Assembly: GCA_002368155.1 (NCBI GenBank)
Contig: AP018180.1
Location: 6,218,908-6,282,907, forward strand
DNA from: Nostoc carneum NIES-2107
Lineage (GTDB): Bacteria > Cyanobacteriota > Cyanobacteriia > Cyanobacteriales > Nostocaceae
Length of the DNA stretch: 64,000 nucleotides
Direction: 5' to 3'
The position numbers were made by a program, and so were the translations under genes. Below the pieces are notes generated by a model that was given only the letters and a program-made list of their open reading frames with translations, ran no database searches and had not been told where the DNA came from. Positions within the stretch are counted from its first letter, which is position 1. Every line of letters starts with the position of its first letter. Below are positions 1 to 9,139 of the stretch, one piece after another.

Positions 1-2972
1 GCTACTCCTAATTTATTTTGTCTATTACTGCTTGTAGATAATTGCCGCAAATCTGTCCAAACTGTTTGTCCTCTCAGCATATCAGTAGGATTTTCTGGTA
101 ATCCTCCCTTCCCGATGATGACAAACTCATTAGTTGTACTAGCACTACAAGCTTTAGCTACTAACTGAGTAGCATCCACCATATCTTTTGGTAATTCTGC
201 AATGGCAATCTTTTGAACATCTTCTGGGTTAGTAATTTTGACTACACCATCAATCCCAAATGTAGAACTTGCATCAATTTCGCTATCTTGACTGTGAAAA
301 AGTCCTTGGGTGTGAATTTGGATATTACCTCCAGTGCCAAAAATAGCGTTAGCTCTAATATCACTATTATTGTGAATGACGATAAAATCACTATTAATAA
401 AAAGATTACCTCCGCCTCCCATGCTATCAGTAACGCTGCTACTAATGAGGCTATTGTTCTGCAAAAAGAGAAAATTATTATTTAAACTAATATTGCCACC
501 ACCTGATTGAGTAGCAGTAGCCGTAATTAACCCTTGGTTTGCTCTGACTTGATTAGCATTAATAAAAATATCACCAGCTTGACCTAATCCTGTACTATTA
601 GTACTTAAGGTAGCTCCACTATTCAATGACAGCAAATTAGTATTAACTCTAATAATGCCACCATTAGCATTACCTTTTGTATCCGCAGTAATTAAACTAT
701 TATTACTAGCAACTAGAGATTCTTTCGCATTTATTTGAATATTGCCACCACCACCATTAAAAGTAGTCGCATTAATACTACTTTTAATACTAGAAGCAGT
801 GCTATCAAAAAGCTCAATTAATCGAGCATCAATTATAATATCACCAGCCAAACCTGTTCCTGGTGCAAGATTAGGGTTACGACTAGAAAAGTTACTAGCA
901 GCAATGGTTGCACCATCTCTAAGAGTTAATTTATCTGTTGAGATATTTAACTGACCACCATTACCACTATTGGTTACAGCATTACTAAATAAACCACTAC
1001 TACCACCAGGAATAAAACCACTTAAATTTATATCCTGAGCTTGAACGGTTAAAATCCCAGCATTACCTGTACCAAACGTGCTAGTTGCAATTTGTCCGCC
1101 ATTACTTAAATATAGAGTTTCTGTATTAATATTTAACTCACCCCCTGCACCTGTTGCCTGACTTTGAACATTGGCGGCAATTATTGTCGGCAGCGGATTA
1201 TTAGATGCTCCTTTAACTTCTATATTTTTAGCTGCAATTTCTATCTTCCCAGCATTTCCTGAACCAGCAGTTTTGGCAACTATCGCCGCACCATCAAATA
1301 AACTTAAATTTTCGGTTTTAACTTTTAACAAACCTCCATTACCTGTTGCGCCTTGTTCAACATTGCTAAACAACCCACTAGCAATTTTGCCGGAATCTGT
1401 ACCACTTAATTCTATATTTTTAGCTGTAATTTCTAATTGTCCAGCACTACCAGCAGCAAATGCACTATTTTGAATTTGTGCGCCATTTTTAACCTCTAAG
1501 CTATCAGTATTCAGGAAAATATTACCGCCATTACCATTAGAATAAGTACTAGCTAATAAACCACTAGGAAATTCTCCAAAGGCTGTACCGATAAATTGTG
1601 CTTTTTTCGCAGTAATCTGAATTTCTCCACCATTACCTGTACCAAACCAACTGGTAGTTGATATTTGTGCGCCATCAGTAACTAGTAGATTATTAGTTGC
1701 GATCGCAATTTTTCCCGCATTACCACCACCAGAATCAGTACTAGCAAATATCCCACTGGGGCCTAAAGCTCCACCAAAAGCTAGTTCTATATCTTCGGCT
1801 TGAATATTAACTGTTCCCCCAGTTCCTAACCCAAAAGTAGTACTGCTAATTTGTCCACCATCGGTTGCAATTAGTTTCTGAGCAGTAATATCGATGGTAC
1901 CACCATTACCGCTAGCTTCTGGAGACACATCAGTAGAGATAATTGTCGAAAAACCAGAATCATTATTAAACCCATTAACATTTAGTAATTCTGCTGCTTT
2001 AATCTTGATACTCCCTCCATTTAAATCACGTTCAGTATTGGCTAAAATTGCCGAACCATCAGTTAAATTAATATTTTTACCGATAACTTGAACATGACCG
2101 CTACCATCGCCACTCACATCTATCGAAGCAGCAGCATTGAGATTAATATCTGCAAAATTATTTACTCCCTCGTAACTTAAATTTAAGCCGGGATTATTGT
2201 AATTAATGGTAACAAAACTATCTTTAACAGCGCCAACTTCTACTCTACCTTGCCCTGCTGTTAAATTCCCACCTGATAAATAAATATCACCGCCAACTAA
2301 TGCCAGAGTATTACCAGCTTTTACTTCTAATCCTACAGGTCGATTTTCTCTAGAAGTGGCAGAAAACTCATTCACAAATAATTGATTACCAGGCCCTTCT
2401 ACAGTGATATTTCCCGGGTTTACTCCATACTGTAAGCCAAGAGGAGTATTGATAGTTAATAAAGTTTGTTGTTGCGGATTAACTGCACTATAAATACTGC
2501 CATCAGAAAATTTAATACTATTTGCCGTACTCGCAAAAAAAGAACCACCAATGTTCAAACTAGCATTCGTACCAAAAATAATACCATTGGGGTTAATTAA
2601 AAATAAATTTGCTAGGCCATTAGTACGAATTAAACCATCAATTTGCGAAATCGAACTGCCTGTGACTCGAGTGATAATATTATTAACTTCTAAAGGATTT
2701 TTAAAAAAAGCCGTGTTGCCTGTGTTGACAGAAAATTGCTCAAAGCTATGAAAAAGGTTACTACCTGCTTGAGTTCCACCTTGAATCTCAATTACGTTCC
2801 CTGACGTAACAGTTATGGAAGGTGATGGCAGGTTGTTATCTGGGATAATTTGTGCAAATGCCTTTGATTGATTAATAATTAAGAAATATAAAATGTAAAA
2901 TAAAATTAAAATCGGCTGCTGAATTTTATGGATTATCAACAATAAGCTGGTATTTTCTGAAGTTTTAAACAT
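1..2972 (-). CDS. Filamentous haemagglutinin-like two-partner-secretion exoprotein (C-terminus cut by window edge)
   Basis: The minus strand stays open from an ATG at 2972 to the window edge (about 990 codons). The N-terminus has a long hydrophobic signal segment ending near AFA. It is followed by a haemagglutination-activity domain with the hallmark strings GSNLFHSF, NIITRVTG and LFLINPNGIIFG. Then come many imperfect repeats of about 80-100 residues, each with phrases such as DGAQI, TGNAG and a short strand, the signature of a parallel beta-helix adhesin. The last visible residues (ENPTDMLRG, VWTDLR) resemble the C-terminal signature of cyanobacterial members, so little is probably missing. 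Family knowledge says such TpsA proteins are exported by a TpsB/FhaC outer-membrane transporter, which is not visible here. All plus-strand reading frames over this region are shadows. The exact ligand or role is unknown. Confidence 0.85.
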   Translation of the reverse strand, partial: MFKTSENTSLLLIIHKIQQPILILFYILYFLIINQSKAFAQIIPDNNLPSPSITVTSGNVIEIQGGTQAGSNLFHSFEQFSVNTGNTAFFKNPLEVNNIITRVTGSSISQIDGLIRTNGLANLFLINPNGIIFGTNASLNIGGSFFASTANSIKFSDGSIYSAVNPQQQTLLTINTPLGLQYGVNPGNITVEGPGNQLFVNEFSATSRENRPVGLEVKAGNTLALVGGDIYLSGGNLTAGQGRVEVGAVKDSFVTINYNNPGLNLSYEGVNNFADINLNAAASIDVSGDGSGHVQVIGKNINLTDGSAILANTERDLNGGSIKIKAAELLNVNGFNNDSGFSTIISTDVSPEASGNGGTIDITAQKLIATDGGQISSTTFGLGTGGTVNIQAEDIELAFGGALGPSGIFASTDSGGGNAGKIAIATNNLLVTDGAQISTTSWFGTGNGGEIQITAKKAQFIGTAFGEFPSGLLASTYSNGNGGNIFLNTDSLEVKNGAQIQNSAFAAGSAGQLEITAKNIELSGTDSGKIASGLFSNVEQGATGNGGLLKVKTENLSLFDGAAIVAKTAGSGNAGKIEIAAKNIEVKGASNNPLPTIIAANVQSQATGAGGELNINTETLYLSNGGQIATSTFGTGNAGILTVQAQDINLSGFIPGGSSGLFSNAVTNSGNGGQLNISTDKLTLRDGATIAASNFSSRNPNLAPGTGLAGDIIIDARLIELFDSTASSIKSSINATTFNGGGGNIQINAKESLVASNNSLITADTKGNANGGIIRVNTNLLSLNSGATLSTNSTGLGQAGDIFINANQVRANQGLITATATQSGGGNISLNNNFLFLQNNSLISSSVTDSMGGGGNLFINSDFIVIHNNSDIRANAIFGTGGNIQIHTQGLFHSQDSEIDASSTFGIDGVVKITNPEDVQKIAIAELPKDMVDATQLVAKACSASTTNEFVIIGKGGLPENPTDMLRGQTVWTDLRQLSTSSNRQNKLGV

Positions 2973-3106
2973 CTGGTTAGTGCAGGGATACTATTCTTAG
3001 AGGTGACATTTTTAGGGTTCCCAAAACTTTTGCTTAACTAACCAAAAATTATTCTCAAGACAAAATAGCTAACTAATCGTTAGTAATCCCAAGTTGCATG
3101 AAAACC

Positions 3107-3142
3107 CCCTGCTATATCCTAGCTTTAGCAAGGATTGCAGGG
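3107..3142 (-). terminator. Stem-loop terminator after the metalloprotease gene
   Basis: CCCTGC at 3107-3112 pairs with GCAGGG at 3137-3142, with further pairing inside (ATCCT with AGGAT). On the minus strand the stem runs into GGGGTTTTC. It lies 20 bp past the metalloprotease stop and before the exoprotein start, so it probably separates the two transcripts. Confidence 0.5.
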
Positions 3143-3161
3143 TAATGAGAACAGGCTCATG

Positions 3162-4529
3162 TTATATAGAATTCCGATGATGGCGAGAAAACTTTTTCAA
3201 TTTCAAACCAACTAACCCTAATAAGCCAATACCGATTAATCCAGCATTATTGGCTGGTTCCGGAACAGAAGCAACATTCTCTTGTTGATCGATAGTATCC
3301 CAAAAACCACCCATTTCAAAAATACCTTGTTCGGTGAGAATGCCAACCAGGTCTTGTGTTTGATTTAAAGTACTAGTAGTGCTAGTACCACCCCAACGAT
3401 TTTGCTGTAACATATTCGTAACATCAACGTTACGATTAACTTCTTTAGCCCATAAAGCAGCATATTGGGCTTGAGAATCTAATGTGAAATCACTATAAGT
3501 TCTAACTTTTCTGTTCCAACCAATCACATCTAAAACGTTAAGATCTCGTTCATCGGCTTCACGCACAGCGCCAACACGCAAAGCTGGTGCCATGACACCA
3601 ATACTATTAGTGTAATTTTTCCAATGACTTCCCTGAAAGCCATCGCCCTTAATACTGGTATCCTGACCAGTAGATAAATAACCTATGTTGCTAATACCAC
3701 CATCAATAGAGAAGTAACTAGCATTACTGTTACTCAAGTCTGATGAACCTTGAGTTTTACTAGAGTCAGAATAACGGAATAAATCAAAGGGAGTAAATAG
3801 TTTTTTACGTAAATCTAAATCATTGTAGTTCTTAGCATTAATGCCATCGAGACTACTAACAAATCCTAAGATATGTCCGATTTCGTGAACAGCAACACTG
3901 TAGAGGTCAAATGGTTTAGTGAACCAGTTATTGACGCTAGTGCTGGTGTAACCGCTGTTTTCCCATCCATAACCAGTATTATCTAGCTCATTTAAAATGA
4001 TCAGTCCATCTAAGGCAGTACTATTTTTGTCAATTAAATTTAATGCTTTGGCGTTGGCTTGAGTTAAAGTGATTGTGTTATTAGAAAGCGTGAGTGTTTG
4101 TTGCTGTAGATCTTGAAAAATAGACTGCCATTGTGTACTTGAAGATAAATTGCTGACAGCAGTGTAATCAAATTGAGATTGGCGGTCATTATTCAATGCA
4201 TTCCAAAAAGAGTTATAGCTCACATTATTTACAAACGCTGGAATAGCTCCACCAAGCATCCCTTTTGGCAATTTACTCGAAGAAGCAAAATCAACGTGAA
4301 TATTAACAGTAGCATCATCACTGAGGTAATCAGCCCAGTATCTTCCTGCAAATTCAAAAGCAGTTTTTTGGTCGTAACTTACACCTGGATCGTATGTGAA
4401 GTTAAATGTCACTGCTTGGGCTGGTAAGGTGTGAGTGATGATAGTAGTTGATGCTAGCGCTAGCGTTATTAATTGAGTAAAATTATTAGCTTTAGGACAT
4501 TTATGACTGTTCTGCTTCTGGGATGACAT
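3162..4529 (-). CDS. PEP-CTERM anchored metalloprotease (NF038122-like)
   Basis: A 455-residue protein with an N-terminal signal segment ending near LPAQA (residue 39). It carries a zinc-protease motif HEIGHILGF at residues 215-223, preceded by VAV. The C-terminus holds the sorting signal VPEP, a hydrophobic stretch (GLIGIGLLGLVGLKL) and a basic tail, the PEP-CTERM tripartite pattern recognised by exosortase. The motif is metzincin-like (HExxHxxG), but the usual third histidine is not in the canonical place: Ser225 and Asp228 follow. This matches what I recall of the cyanobacterial NF038122 family. It lies between the exoprotein and the CHAT gene on the same strand, so it could act on surface proteins, but no substrate is shown. 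The ATG start gives a complete signal peptide. Confidence 0.8.
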   Translation of the reverse strand: MSSQKQNSHKCPKANNFTQLITLALASTTIITHTLPAQAVTFNFTYDPGVSYDQKTAFEFAGRYWADYLSDDATVNIHVDFASSSKLPKGMLGGAIPAFVNNVSYNSFWNALNNDRQSQFDYTAVSNLSSSTQWQSIFQDLQQQTLTLSNNTITLTQANAKALNLIDKNSTALDGLIILNELDNTGYGWENSGYTSTSVNNWFTKPFDLYSVAVHEIGHILGFVSSLDGINAKNYNDLDLRKKLFTPFDLFRYSDSSKTQGSSDLSNSNASYFSIDGGISNIGYLSTGQDTSIKGDGFQGSHWKNYTNSIGVMAPALRVGAVREADERDLNVLDVIGWNRKVRTYSDFTLDSQAQYAALWAKEVNRNVDVTNMLQQNRWGGTSTTSTLNQTQDLVGILTEQGIFEMGGFWDTIDQQENVASVPEPANNAGLIGIGLLGLVGLKLKKFSRHHRNSI

Positions 4530-4910
4530 AATCGGAATTCTCTGTAAATCAAAAATAATAATTGATTTACAAGATAACTCTAAAAACCTACATGATAAAT
4601 TTATTTGCTATAAAGTCATATTAATTATGGATAAACTTTTATTGGCTATCCAGTCATAATATCCTTAAAAAATATAAGGTTTTAGCTAATTATATAAAGA
4701 TAACATATTTTACCTATAGATAACTATTAATTGTCTTCTCAAGCATGGCTTTTACAGTCATTAGCTACGCTATAAATACTTAATTTTCCTGATTTTTTAT
4801 CCTGCTAAATCAAAATTTATAATTTTAATTTAGTGAAAATACTGATAATTAAAATCAGCCATTTGGATAAACAATAAAATTCATCTGCTCATGCTATTTA
4901 ATACCATCAT
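4530..4910. other. AT-rich intergenic region
   Basis: This stretch lies upstream of the metalloprotease start and is very AT-rich. I see no gene, RNA or clear operator in it. It should hold the metalloprotease promoter, reading leftward. Confidence 0.5.
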
Positions 4911-5032
4911 GACTTACGCAAACAAAACTTGTCATGGCGACCGGAACGCAGTGTAGGGAAGCAATCCCAGAATATTAGGCGATTACGTCGCTACGCTCGT
5001 AATGACGTAATTGCATGACTTTTGCGTAAGTC
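4911..5032. mobile_element. MITE-like element with GACTTACGCAAA inverted ends
   Basis: The element begins GACTTACGCAAA at 4911 and ends TTTGCGTAAGTC at 5032, a perfect 12-bp terminal inverted repeat around about 98 bp. The inside holds a second palindromic part (ATTACGTCG..CGTAATGACG). There is no coding capacity. It resembles the short non-autonomous repeats scattered in Nostocales genomes. No parent transposase is in the window. Confidence 0.6.
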
Positions 5033-5104
5033 CTAACGATTTTCACAAAATGGTATCAGCTAGCTGCTAACTTGATTGAAATTACCCAAAGGGCTATAAG
5101 CCAG

Positions 5105-7696
5105 CTATAGCCAATTTCCTACCAACACAAATGCTGACCAATAATAGGGATGTTGAAAATTAGCATCTTGTAAAAAAGTCAGTTGAGTTTGTCGCAAAGC
5201 TTCTGCTTTACCAATTCCAGGTTTTTTGAGATGTTTATAAAACTCAACCATAAATTTAGCTGTAGACTCGTCTTGTACCGCCCATAAAGTAGCTAGAGTA
5301 CTGCGTGCGCCAGAACGTACCGCTACCCCAGCCAAACCTAATATTGCGCGATTGTCTCCTTTGGCGGTTTGACAAGCACTGAGAACCATTAATTCCACTG
5401 GTGTAGAATTTACTTCGTTTCTGGATTTGAGAAACTCACTTAATTCTTTAACGTTAATCTTGCCATCCCAGCTAAGGATAAAAGTATCATCTGACTTACT
5501 GCTAAACTGACCATGAGTAGCGAGATGCAATACAGAAAAAGGAATTGATTTGATAGCTGTTTGCAGGTTAGTATCGGTAAATTTTTCATTCAGAAGTAGC
5601 TGTGAAGAAATTTCGGCGCTAATTTCTGTGACTTCTGATTTAACAGCTGGTAAAGCTTTAAACCCTTGACGTGCTTCGCTGAGTGCAGCTGTAATTACCT
5701 TAATATTTTCTTGCTTGAGGGAGCGGGCTTGCAATAATTGCATTCCTGGCGATAAAGCCAAGCTATATTTCTCTACTAAATAATTTTTCCCATCATACAA
5801 AGCCGCCATTGGTAAATTCCGCAAGGAACCGTCTAACACAAAGGTCAAAGTTTTGATTTTACTATTGGCTAACTGCGATTCAGCGGGACGGATAAGTAAA
5901 TCGTAGAGTTTTTGAGAAACAGACAAAGCATTCTCTTGTGAAAAAGCGGGGTTGAGAGATTGACGCATCTGTTTGATAGTCTTTTCTATTTCCGCTTTTG
6001 AGATGTCAGTTTTGTAATTAATTAGCGGTTGCCCGGAAATCGAGACAATAACTTCTAAGCGATCGCCTAAAATAATTGGGTAAATAACAGCTGCATTTTT
6101 ATCAATTTGGTCGATTTGCTCGGGTTTGCCATTTAAACAAGCTTCGTGGAAGAAATTATCTAATTCCGCGAGTTGTAGCGCTTCAATGGTTGCTCGCGCT
6201 TGCTTTAAGTTTTTTTGGCTGGGGTGAGATTGTAGTAATAAATCGACTGACTCCCGATAAACCGGTTCCACACTCTCTTGAAAAGAAAACTGGACATCAC
6301 GGTTAATTGCAACTAAATCGCTACGCAGAGACTTGAGGGTTTTGACGGAAAAACTATAAGCTGCGATCGCACCTTCAGTGTTACCTCTAATTTTGAGAAT
6401 GCGCCCAACTTGCCAGGAAGCTTGATAAGCAATGTCCGCAGCATTAATTTCTTGAGCAATTGTCAATGCTTTTTGGGTAAGTTGCAAAGCCTCAGAGAAC
6501 TGCTGCTGCTCAAAGTATAATTTTCCTAATTCATTTAAGGCATAAGCTTGAGCACGCAAATCTTTCAAAGTGTCGGCTTGTTGTATTGCACGTGCTAAAG
6601 TTACTGCAGCTTCTTTAGCTAAATCTTGATTGCTGCTATTCAGTTTTGTCAACTTAGCCAAACTCCGCGCAAAGTTAACTGTGGCATAGATAGACATCCG
6701 GCTAGGCGGTAGATTCTCTAATTGTGATTTAATTTCAGGTAAGAGAGCATTAGCTGCTGGTATTTGTGCATTGTCTAAATACAGGCTGAGTTGATTAAGT
6801 TGTGCTTCTAGGTGTAGTTGGGGATTAGTTGCCTTAGCTAGCACTTGTTGATAATAATCTAAAGCCTCTGCAGTTTTTTGTAAGTCTCTAGCTGTATTTC
6901 CCAAGCTAAAAAGCACATCGCCGATATTGTCTGTAGAGTTCAGGCGAGTGCTAATTGCTAAACTTTGCTTTAAAATTTCCTGAGATTGCTGTAAATTTCC
7001 TACCTGCTGCAAAACTACTCCCAAGCTTTGCAAGGCTTTAGCTTTAATGATGGAATCTGGCTGATTTTGTAGCTTTTGATTGATGCCTATTAACAACTTC
7101 TGCGCTCTGCGATAAAATCCTAAAGCTTGTAGTGCTTGGGCTTGGTTAATTTGACTACCTAACTTCCCCGCATCATCACCAGCTTGAGCATAATTTTTTT
7201 CTGCATCTTGCCAAGCTTGTAAAGCTGCTTCTCCTTGTCCTTTGGCAAGTTGGATATTTCCGAGAGTATTAAAAGCTACTGCCCAAATAGCAGCATGATC
7301 TTGATGTTTGCTGTTCAGGCGTTGTAGAAGATTGAGACTGTTAGTAATTGAAACTTCCGCCTTTTGCCAATCTCCCAAGTTTTGTAAGGCTAAAGATAGA
7401 TAACTCAAACTCCAAGCTTGGTTGATGGTGTCACCTTGTTCTGCAAAAGCCACAGACGCAGCTTCCCAAAGTTTTGCGGCTTCGGTAAAGCGTCCTCCAG
7501 CAAACTGAATTCTACCCTGTTCCAGTAGGGAATTAGGATTTAAGACCGAACTTGTGGTGATTTTCCCATCCTGAATTTCTGAGCGCAAATTGATATTTGC
7601 TTGGGCAGGAATACCTGTGGTGACGACAAATAATGTCAGCAACCCTAAGTTAATTGTATAAACGCAAGAGTAAATGAGCTTTTTATTTTTTTGCAT
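5105..7696 (-). CDS. TPR-CHAT domain protein (caspase-like protease family)
   Basis: An 863-residue protein. Residues 1-32 form a signal or membrane segment ending near PAQA. Residues about 45-470 are tetratricopeptide-like helical repeats. The C-terminal CHAT domain, about residues 570-863, has the His motif HLATHG (His728) and the Cys motif LSACQTA (Cys775), so the catalytic dyad of this clan CD cysteine-protease-like family is present. CHAT proteins are known as associated-with-TPR peptidases, for example in separase-like and TPR-CHAT effector systems. In cyanobacteria they are often encoded beside haemagglutinin exoproteins, CHASE2 and DUF928 proteins, as here. The signal segment suggests action outside the cytoplasm or at the membrane. 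Substrate unknown. It lies 129 bp downstream of the kinase gene on the same strand. Confidence 0.88.
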   Translation of the reverse strand: MQKNKKLIYSCVYTINLGLLTLFVVTTGIPAQANINLRSEIQDGKITTSSVLNPNSLLEQGRIQFAGGRFTEAAKLWEAASVAFAEQGDTINQAWSLSYLSLALQNLGDWQKAEVSITNSLNLLQRLNSKHQDHAAIWAVAFNTLGNIQLAKGQGEAALQAWQDAEKNYAQAGDDAGKLGSQINQAQALQALGFYRRAQKLLIGINQKLQNQPDSIIKAKALQSLGVVLQQVGNLQQSQEILKQSLAISTRLNSTDNIGDVLFSLGNTARDLQKTAEALDYYQQVLAKATNPQLHLEAQLNQLSLYLDNAQIPAANALLPEIKSQLENLPPSRMSIYATVNFARSLAKLTKLNSSNQDLAKEAAVTLARAIQQADTLKDLRAQAYALNELGKLYFEQQQFSEALQLTQKALTIAQEINAADIAYQASWQVGRILKIRGNTEGAIAAYSFSVKTLKSLRSDLVAINRDVQFSFQESVEPVYRESVDLLLQSHPSQKNLKQARATIEALQLAELDNFFHEACLNGKPEQIDQIDKNAAVIYPIILGDRLEVIVSISGQPLINYKTDISKAEIEKTIKQMRQSLNPAFSQENALSVSQKLYDLLIRPAESQLANSKIKTLTFVLDGSLRNLPMAALYDGKNYLVEKYSLALSPGMQLLQARSLKQENIKVITAALSEARQGFKALPAVKSEVTEISAEISSQLLLNEKFTDTNLQTAIKSIPFSVLHLATHGQFSSKSDDTFILSWDGKINVKELSEFLKSRNEVNSTPVELMVLSACQTAKGDNRAILGLAGVAVRSGARSTLATLWAVQDESTAKFMVEFYKHLKKPGIGKAEALRQTQLTFLQDANFQHPYYWSAFVLVGNWL

Positions 7697-7825
7697 AAAT
7701 TTACATTCCCATAGTGACTAGCAATAGAAACCTATTTCCTACTGTTCCCGAAAATCCTGGTTTTATTTCACTATAGGTCTAATTAAATTCCCAAATTTAC
7801 TTTTGAGCATCCTACTAATTCATCT

Positions 7826-9139
7826 TTATACAGGGATTTCAATGACAAATTTTGTGCCTTCTCCTAATACTGAAAAACATTGGATTTTGCCTTGGTGTTT
7901 TTCTTCCACAATCTGTTTACTAATAGATAAACCTAAACCAGTACCTTTACCAACTGATTTAGTAGTAAAAAATTGTTCAAATATTTGGTTTATAAGTTCT
8001 GGTGCTATTCCAGAACCATTATCTGCAAAGGTGACACTTAGCAAATTTTCATCCTCATCAAATCGAGTTTCAATCACAATTTCATAGCCAGCATTTTCTG
8101 GATTGGGTGATTTTTCATTTTTCTCATCAAAAGCGTCAATAGAGTTAGAAATAATATTCATAAATACTTGGCTGATTTGCCCAGGATAGCATTTAACTGA
8201 GGGTATATCTCCATAATTCTTCATGACTACTATTTGCGATCGCTTATTACTTGCCTTCAAACGATGCTGCAGAATTAGCAAAGTACTATCAATACCTTCG
8301 TGAATATCGAAGTCTACTTTATGAGATATATCTGTACGGGAAAAGGTACGTAAACTAGTGCTAATGTCACTGATGCGTTCTACACCGATATTCATATATG
8401 AAAGCATGGCTGGCAAATCTTTGATGATTTGTTCCACATCTATCGTTTTGGCATCTTTAACAATATCCGCAGGTGGATCTGAATAGTATTGACGATAAAG
8501 TTGCAAGTGGTTGACTAAGTCATCTAGATAATTACCAATAAAATGCAAATTACCTGTTAAGGAAGTGAGCGGATTGTTAATTTCATGAGCTACACCAGCG
8601 ACTAATTGACCGAGAGTAGATAATTTTTCGTTCTGCACTAATTGGAGTTGAGATTGCTTTAATTCATCCAGTGCTTGCGAAAGCTTGGTGGTACGTTCTT
8701 CTATCCGCTGCTCTAACTGTTGATTCTGTAATTCTAGTTGTTTTGTTAAAAATCGGATTTTTAAATGGACGTGAACTCTGGCTAAAACCTCTTCTTTTTG
8801 AAAAGGTTTAGTAATATAATCTACCCCCCCGATTAAAAGCCCTTGCACCTTATCAAATTTATCTGATAGAGCGCTTAAAAAGATTATTGGTATATCATGA
8901 GTTGCAGGATTTTTTTTGAGGATTTGGCAGGTGTTAAATCCATCAAGACCTGGCATCATCACATCTAATAAAATCAAATCTGGTTGGGCATATTCAGCTT
9001 GTTCAATAGCACTTTGACCATCAGTAGCAATCAAAATTTCCCAGCCATAGTTAGAGATAGCATTACATAAAACTTTGAGATTGGTTTGATTATCATCAAC
9101 AATCATGATAGTTGCTTCTTCAACATTAATATGTTTCAT
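7826..9139 (-). CDS. Response regulator receiver fused to a histidine kinase
   Basis: 437 residues. An N-terminal receiver domain (residues 10-125) has acidic residues Asp15-Asp16, the phospho-acceptor Asp59 in LLLDVMMPG, and Lys112 in TKPF. A coiled-coil linker (about 127-172) is followed by a histidine kinase core with the H-box HEINNPLTS (His185), N-box [10 protein letters not shown], and G-boxes DNGSGIAP and GKGTGLGLS. There is no membrane segment, so it is cytoplasmic. Its ATG overlaps the TGA of the upstream CHASE2 kinase by 4 bp, so the two are translationally coupled and probably form one phosphorelay: the upstream receiver or kinase could feed this receiver. The kinase core is clearly related to the C-terminal core of the giant kinase at 38181-43877. 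Confidence 0.9.
   Translation of the reverse strand: MKHINVEEATIMIVDDNQTNLKVLCNAISNYGWEILIATDGQSAIEQAEYAQPDLILLDVMMPGLDGFNTCQILKKNPATHDIPIIFLSALSDKFDKVQGLLIGGVDYITKPFQKEEVLARVHVHLKIRFLTKQLELQNQQLEQRIEERTTKLSQALDELKQSQLQLVQNEKLSTLGQLVAGVAHEINNPLTSLTGNLHFIGNYLDDLVNHLQLYRQYYSDPPADIVKDAKTIDVEQIIKDLPAMLSYMNIGVERISDISTSLRTFSRTDISHKVDFDIHEGIDSTLLILQHRLKASNKRSQIVVMKNYGDIPSVKCYPGQISQVFMNIISNSIDAFDEKNEKSPNPENAGYEIVIETRFDEDENLLSVTFADNGSGIAPELINQIFEQFFTTKSVGKGTGLGLSISKQIVEEKHQGKIQCFSVLGEGTKFVIEIPV

Noticed and set aside
213-2751. Several plus-strand frames of 65-100 residues
   Set aside because: They lie antisense to the continuous minus-strand exoprotein frame and have biased, repetitive composition. 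They are shadows.
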